From contig CAZKNF010000064.1 of the NCBI GenBank assembly GCA_964554105.1, positions 1-19,226 of the forward strand: DNA of 19,226 bases, read 5' to 3'. This stretch comes from CAZKNF01 sp964554105 (lineage in GTDB: Bacteria > Bacteroidota > Rhodothermia > Rhodothermales > VXPQ01). Positions within the stretch are counted from its first letter, which is position 1. The number at the start of each line of letters is the position of its first letter. Both the position numbers and the translations under genes were made by a program. The notes under the pieces are model-generated. The model was not told the DNA's origin. It worked only from the letters and a program-made list of their open reading frames with translations, and searched no databases. Shown here in pieces: positions 15,251 through 19,226 of the stretch.

Positions 15251-18178
15251 TTAAGGCGCACGTTTCCGGAGGATGAGCTGCGGCGGACCGACGATCGCCT
15301 CCTGGGCGAAGTCCGCGAGTTGGGGGCGCACCTGAACAATCTTGCTGTTGTCTCGCGTCGGATAAACGCGGTTCGTGAGCAGGATAACGAACAGATCCTG
15401 ATCGGGATCGACCCAGAGGGAGGTACCGGTGAATCCGGTGTGCCCGAAACTATTCGGTCCAAAATGCTGGCCGGCAGACGAGTATTCGTCCTCTTCCGGA
15501 TTAATCTCGATGGTATCCCATCCGAGCGCACGGGTATGCAATTCCGGATTTTGAGCCGTCGTAAACGTGCGAATTGTCTCGGGCTCTAGAAATTGACTTC
15601 CGTTGATGAAGCCGTCATTGACGAGCATGAATGCAAATTTTGAGAGATCCTCAACGGTCGAGAAAATGCCCGCATTTCCAGAGACGCCACCGAGAATCCA
15701 GGCGGTTTCGTCATGTACCTCCCCCTGTATAAGCCGTCGGCGAAAGCTCTCGTCGAGTTCGGTAGGAACGATGGACGTATCGGAAATATGGCCGCGATAA
15801 CCCGTGTCGACCATGCCCAGAGGTTCAAATACATTATCATTCATCCACACGTCAAACGGACGGCCCGTGATCTCCTCGACCACGAGTGCGAGCGTAATTA
15901 AGCCGAGATCGGAGTATTGCGACTCGGTGTCGGGTTCGTATCGCAGCTTCTCTGCCATAATCGTATCGATCAGCGCTTCGCGTGTCGTGATCCCGAGCCG
16001 GTGGTAGGCACGGTATGGGATCAGGCCGGCGGAATGAGTAAGTAGCTGTCGAATTCTGATATCGGACTTGCCACCTTCACCGAACTGCGGCAGGTAGTCG
16101 ACGACCCTCGCATTCAGATCGAGCTGATCATCCTCATAGAGCTTCATCGCGGCCGTGGTTGTGGCGATGACCTTCGTCAGCGACGCAAGGTCGAACTGCG
16201 ATCCAGTGGTGACGGGCACACGATTATTGTAGGTGTAGTATCCGTAGGCGTTCAGTTTGGGGAGTACACCGTTGCGACCGATCGCAACGGCCGCGCCGGG
16301 GAAGGCTTCGTCCAAGATCGAGGCATTGACCAATGAATCGACGCGTCGCAGTCGGCTTCCGTCCATCCCCACCTCAGCGGGCAAGCCGTCCCGAATCGTC
16401 ATCTGCGGCACCGGAATGCCGTCCCCGTAAGCGAAAACGTCCGGAATCGTGATGGGCAGGCGGCCCTCAAATCCGGAACGGCCGACGATCGCTTCCGCGA
16501 CCGCGCGCTGCGACGATTCGGACGCGCTGTATGCAGCGACGTAAGTCGCGGGCTGCTCGAGATCCATGACGATGTATGGGTTACCAAATGAGATGAGCGC
16601 CACGGGCGGTCCCCTCCCGACCAACCTATTTAAGAACTCGTGGTTCTTTTCGGCCAGGTTTATGCGCCCGCTCCAGGAGCGGACATAGACGAACGCCGGC
16701 ACGATCACAGCATCATACGAAGCGGCCGATTCGAGCACGGTGTCATACTCCTCCTGATGCGATCGATCGTCAAGCAGAAAGTTGTCGACGGTAACGTTGG
16801 AGAGGTTCTGTCGCATCTGCGACATGAAATAGTCACCCACAGATGGGTCGTCGCCGTCGCTCAGCGTCACGACAAGAATGCGCGCCTGGTCCGTTAGTGG
16901 CAGCAGCTGACGATCGTTTCGAAGCAGCGTGAGAGAGCGTCGCGCAATGGTCTCGCCGACCGCACGATGCTCGTTCGTGGCAACCCGGCGCCGAACGTCA
17001 TTCAAATCGACGAGACGATTCTCATCCAGCCCGGCCCATGCCTTCGCGCGTAGAATGCGCATAACGGAATCGTCGATTCGGCGCTCCGAAATATCTCCGT
17101 CAGCCAGGGCTCGAAGAATCGCCTCTCGAGCGGCATACGGATCCTCGGAAAGAAGCAGCATGTCGGCGCCGGCTTTGACCGCACGCACCGCGATATCGCC
17201 GGTAGAAAAGTTGGCTGTAACACCAGCCATTTCGAGCGCATCCGTGACAATCAGTCCCTCAAAGCCGAGATCATTCCGCAGTATGTCCGTTGTGATTCTC
17301 CGAGACAGACTGGCAGGAACAGTAGAGTCTGGCTCAATTTGCGGAAGCGCAAGATGGCCGGTCATGACGCTCATAACGCCCTCATCCACCAGGCGCTGGA
17401 ACGGTATGAGTTCGAGCGCTTCGAGCCGGTCCATCCCGAACGGCAGAATCGGCAGCGCGGCGTGAGAATCAGTCTCCGTATCGCCGTGGCCAGGGAAATG
17501 CTTAGCCGTCGAAAGCGCGCCGCCGTCCTGAACACCTCGAGTGAACGCCGTTGCAAGTTGCGAAATGAGCGCCGGATCCTCACTGAAGGACCGGACATTA
17601 ATGATGGGGTTGAAGGGATTATTGTTTACGTCTGCCACCGGCGCGAAGACCTGGTGGGTTCCCATAGCTCTTGCTTCGATGGCCGTGACGTATCCCGCCA
17701 TATAGGCAAGTTCCGGATCTCGCGTGGCTCCGAGCGCCATAGTGCGAGGAAACGTGGTCGTATGCTCAATCCGCATTCCGGCGCCCCATTCCATGTCTTG
17801 GGAAATCAGAAGTGGGAGGGAGGCACGCTGTTGAAGCTCGTTCGCAAGCGTAGCCTGCTCGAGCGGTTCACCCTGGAAGAACGTAATGCCGCCGAGCTCG
17901 AACCGCTCCACAAGATCCACGAGCTCTTGATACTCTTCATCATCTTCGCTCGTGTAGTAACTGAACGCCCGGGCTGCGAAGAGCTGCGAAACCTTCTGTT
18001 CGAGCGTTAGCTGCGATAGCTGCTCACGCGCCCAGTCCTCGGTACCGGGCCAGAGCTCGTTCTGGGACACACTGACTGAGAGAGAGGGTAGATTTCGCGT
18101 CACGTAGGCGGTAAATCCGACAATGAAAAGAGCCAGCGTACCCAGTATGAGCGCGGGCCTATGCAATCGTTGAAGCAT
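15251..18178 (-). CDS. Membrane-anchored GH3 beta-N-acetylhexosaminidase fused to a beta-lactamase-family serine hydrolase
   Basis: A 975-residue two-enzyme protein. Residues 8-28 form a signal anchor. The GH3 N-terminal domain (about 45-385) shows the NagZ-type motif KHFPGHG (226-232) with DSH (237-239), and the nucleophile Asp313 in LIVTDALEMAG; such enzymes cut N-acetylglucosamine from anhydro-muropeptides. A GH3 C-terminal domain follows (about 412-580). Residues about 600-975 form a class-C beta-lactamase/penicillin-binding-protein fold: SLTK (666-669, nucleophile Ser666), YSD (755-757) in the YxN position, and HTG (913-915) in the KTG position. Such fusions are known in Bacteroidota and suggest periplasmic peptidoglycan turnover. 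The ATG at 18178 is preferred to a GTG at 18232, since it places the anchor at the N-terminus. Confidence 0.92.
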   Translation of the reverse strand: MLQRLHRPALILGTLALFIVGFTAYVTRNLPSLSVSVSQNELWPGTEDWAREQLSQLTLEQKVSQLFAARAFSYYTSEDDEEYQELVDLVERFELGGITFFQGEPLEQATLANELQQRASLPLLISQDMEWGAGMRIEHTTTFPRTMALGATRDPELAYMAGYVTAIEARAMGTHQVFAPVADVNNNPFNPIINVRSFSEDPALISQLATAFTRGVQDGGALSTAKHFPGHGDTETDSHAALPILPFGMDRLEALELIPFQRLVDEGVMSVMTGHLALPQIEPDSTVPASLSRRITTDILRNDLGFEGLIVTDALEMAGVTANFSTGDIAVRAVKAGADMLLLSEDPYAAREAILRALADGDISERRIDDSVMRILRAKAWAGLDENRLVDLNDVRRRVATNEHRAVGETIARRSLTLLRNDRQLLPLTDQARILVVTLSDGDDPSVGDYFMSQMRQNLSNVTVDNFLLDDRSHQEEYDTVLESAASYDAVIVPAFVYVRSWSGRINLAEKNHEFLNRLVGRGPPVALISFGNPYIVMDLEQPATYVAAYSASESSQRAVAEAIVGRSGFEGRLPITIPDVFAYGDGIPVPQMTIRDGLPAEVGMDGSRLRRVDSLVNASILDEAFPGAAVAIGRNGVLPKLNAYGYYTYNNRVPVTTGSQFDLASLTKVIATTTAAMKLYEDDQLDLNARVVDYLPQFGEGGKSDIRIRQLLTHSAGLIPYRAYHRLGITTREALIDTIMAEKLRYEPDTESQYSDLGLITLALVVEEITGRPFDVWMNDNVFEPLGMVDTGYRGHISDTSIVPTELDESFRRRLIQGEVHDETAWILGGVSGNAGIFSTVEDLSKFAFMLVNDGFINGSQFLEPETIRTFTTAQNPELHTRALGWDTIEINPEEDEYSSAGQHFGPNSFGHTGFTGTSLWVDPDQDLFVILLTNRVYPTRDNSKIVQVRPQLADFAQEAIVGPPQLILRKRAP

Positions 18179-18280
18179 GAAAGACGTATTCGTTGACGCG
18201 ACGTTGTGTGGGGCGGGAGTGGAGCAAATCACCGTTTCAATCTACGAAAAGCAAGCATTCGATTGAGTTGCGCCGAATTG

Positions 18281-19226
18281 TTAGTACGTATTTTCTAGAA
18301 CGATGTAGGAGATAGGTTCGCGCATCCAGCGGTCGAAGAGTCCCGTTCGATCGCCCTCCGGCGCAAACCCGATGTTGGATCCTAGGAGTATATCCGGGTC
18401 GTCGTCACCGTCAAAATCTCCAACATCCATGACGAGCCATCGACCCCGATACGAGTCTTCGAATGTAAAGGCCTCGAATGTCAGGTCGCGGCGGGCTTCA
18501 AACTGCCCGCCTCCCTGATTAAGATAGATGTCAAAGCCTTCATCTCCCTGCGCCATAAGGACGCCGATATCGTCGAGTCCGTCGCCGTCGAAGTCATGCA
18601 GGACCACGTCATCGGCGCCCGGCTGATCATTGAGCACGTGGCGTACATAGGTGCCGTCCAGCGTCGCCTCGTACCAGGAGAGCGATCCGGTCTGATTGCC
18701 GTACTCACATACGACGAAATCCTTTAGCCCGTCCCCGTTCAGATCGGCAACTTCCATATGTACAGGGCGCTTGAGCCCTGTAATCAACGGCATCACGGGA
18801 GAATCCGCGCCGTCTACCACGTGGATTGCACCCATCGTCGCTTCGGATGGTCCGGGATCCGGACCGATTAACAAGATGAACAGCCGCCCATCATCCCAGC
18901 GGGCCGTAACGGGTGCGCCGTCTAGGTCGAAATGATGGAGCAGCTGACCGGCGCGATCGAGTACTATGATTTGGCTGTTCTGCGCATAATTGCCAACAAA
19001 GGATACGCGCGGGTGCTTTTCGATCTGTGCGAGTACGGTCATGGGCCTCCTCGACGTGATGTCAGGTTCGCGAACGGTGAAGCCGGCCAGACCCACTTCG
19101 AGAGGAGGGCTTCGCGGTTCGGCGGCCGCAGCATCACCGGCCTCATTGAGATAGAACGCAACAATGGCATCCCACTGATCGCTGGATATTTCCGCCTCAT
19201 GCGGGTAGACGATGGCGGGATCAACG
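18281..19226 (-). CDS. FG-GAP/VCBS repeat protein with a possible cytochrome-c-like N-terminus, cut by the window edge
   Basis: The frame has no stop up to the right edge, so the start lies outside; a GTG at 19096 is internal. The visible 315 codons show three Ca-binding FG-GAP-type motifs (DLNGDGLKDF, DFDGDGLDDI, DFDGDDDPDI), the repeats of a seven-bladed beta-propeller found in secreted and surface proteins. Upstream, the first visible residues include YPHEAEISSDQWDAIVAFYL, which resembles the final helix of a cytochrome c domain ('lsdeewdaIvaYl'). A c-type heme domain with its CxxCH would then lie beyond the edge. Function is unknown; related proteins are seen in Bacteroidota and Planctomycetes. 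The stop (TAA) lies 102 bases from the GH3 fusion start, same strand. Confidence 0.7.
   Translation of the reverse strand, partial: VDPAIVYPHEAEISSDQWDAIVAFYLNEAGDAAAAEPRSPPLEVGLAGFTVREPDITSRRPMTVLAQIEKHPRVSFVGNYAQNSQIIVLDRAGQLLHHFDLDGAPVTARWDDGRLFILLIGPDPGPSEATMGAIHVVDGADSPVMPLITGLKRPVHMEVADLNGDGLKDFVVCEYGNQTGSLSWYEATLDGTYVRHVLNDQPGADDVVLHDFDGDGLDDIGVLMAQGDEGFDIYLNQGGGQFEARRDLTFEAFTFEDSYRGRWLVMDVGDFDGDDDPDILLGSNIGFAPEGDRTGLFDRWMREPISYIVLENTY

Noticed and set aside
17339..18010. Plus-strand open frame of 223 codons opposite the GH3 fusion gene
   Set aside because: It lies wholly within the well-supported GH3 coding sequence, its product is Arg/Glu-rich with no recognisable motif, and it is a mirror effect of codon use.
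1..19226. Search for CRISPR arrays, tRNA genes, IS elements, phage genes and toxin-antitoxin pairs
   Set aside because: No regularly spaced repeats, cloverleaf sequence, transposase or integrase motif or small paired genes were seen by eye.

Overview
The window looks like chromosomal DNA of a Gram-negative bacterium from the Rhodothermota/Balneolota side of the Bacteroidota. The reasons are two tandem GWxTD-domain lipoproteins, a single-chain E1-alpha/E1-beta 2-oxoacid dehydrogenase, a GH3 plus serine-hydrolase fusion, many outer-membrane proteins, and mostly weak or absent Shine-Dalgarno sequences. This is inference from gene content; no rRNA or other phylogenetic marker was compared. No tRNA, rRNA, IS element, phage gene or CRISPR array was seen, and no gene-free stretch reaches 300 bases.

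Layout. (1) Positions 1-4580, minus strand: a tightly packed surface run transcribed right to left. It holds a Wzi-like outer-membrane protein, a small outer-membrane beta-barrel, a TonB-dependent-receptor-like protein, and perhaps the first codons of a further gene at the left edge. (2) Positions 4800-8863, plus strand, divergent from the first run: a polyprenyl glycosylphosphotransferase (first step of a lipid-linked surface polysaccharide), a fused E1 2-oxoacid dehydrogenase and a Bcp-type peroxiredoxin. (3) Positions 8896-9366, minus: a small lipoprotein of unknown function. (4) Positions 9554-14773, plus: gatB, tpiA and two 465-residue GWxTD lipoproteins, with gaps of only 50-66 bases. 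(5) Positions 14823-19226, minus: an FmdB-like protein that has lost all zinc-binding cysteines, a membrane-anchored GH3 beta-N-acetylhexosaminidase fused to a penicillin-binding-protein/beta-lactamase-like hydrolase, and an FG-GAP/VCBS repeat protein that runs off the right edge.

How it fits together. The left third is about the cell surface: making a lipid-linked sugar, and outer-membrane proteins of the Wzi and receptor kinds opposite it. The middle is housekeeping (tRNA-dependent amidation, glycolysis, 2-oxoacid oxidation, peroxide defence). The right third returns to the envelope (peptidoglycan recycling, lipoproteins). The least understood parts are the duplicated GWxTD pair, the cysteine-free FmdB protein and the surface operon. 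No wholly new defence or mobile system is evident. Several starts were moved from the longest possible frame to an internal ATG that sits directly before a signal peptide or a good ribosome binding site.
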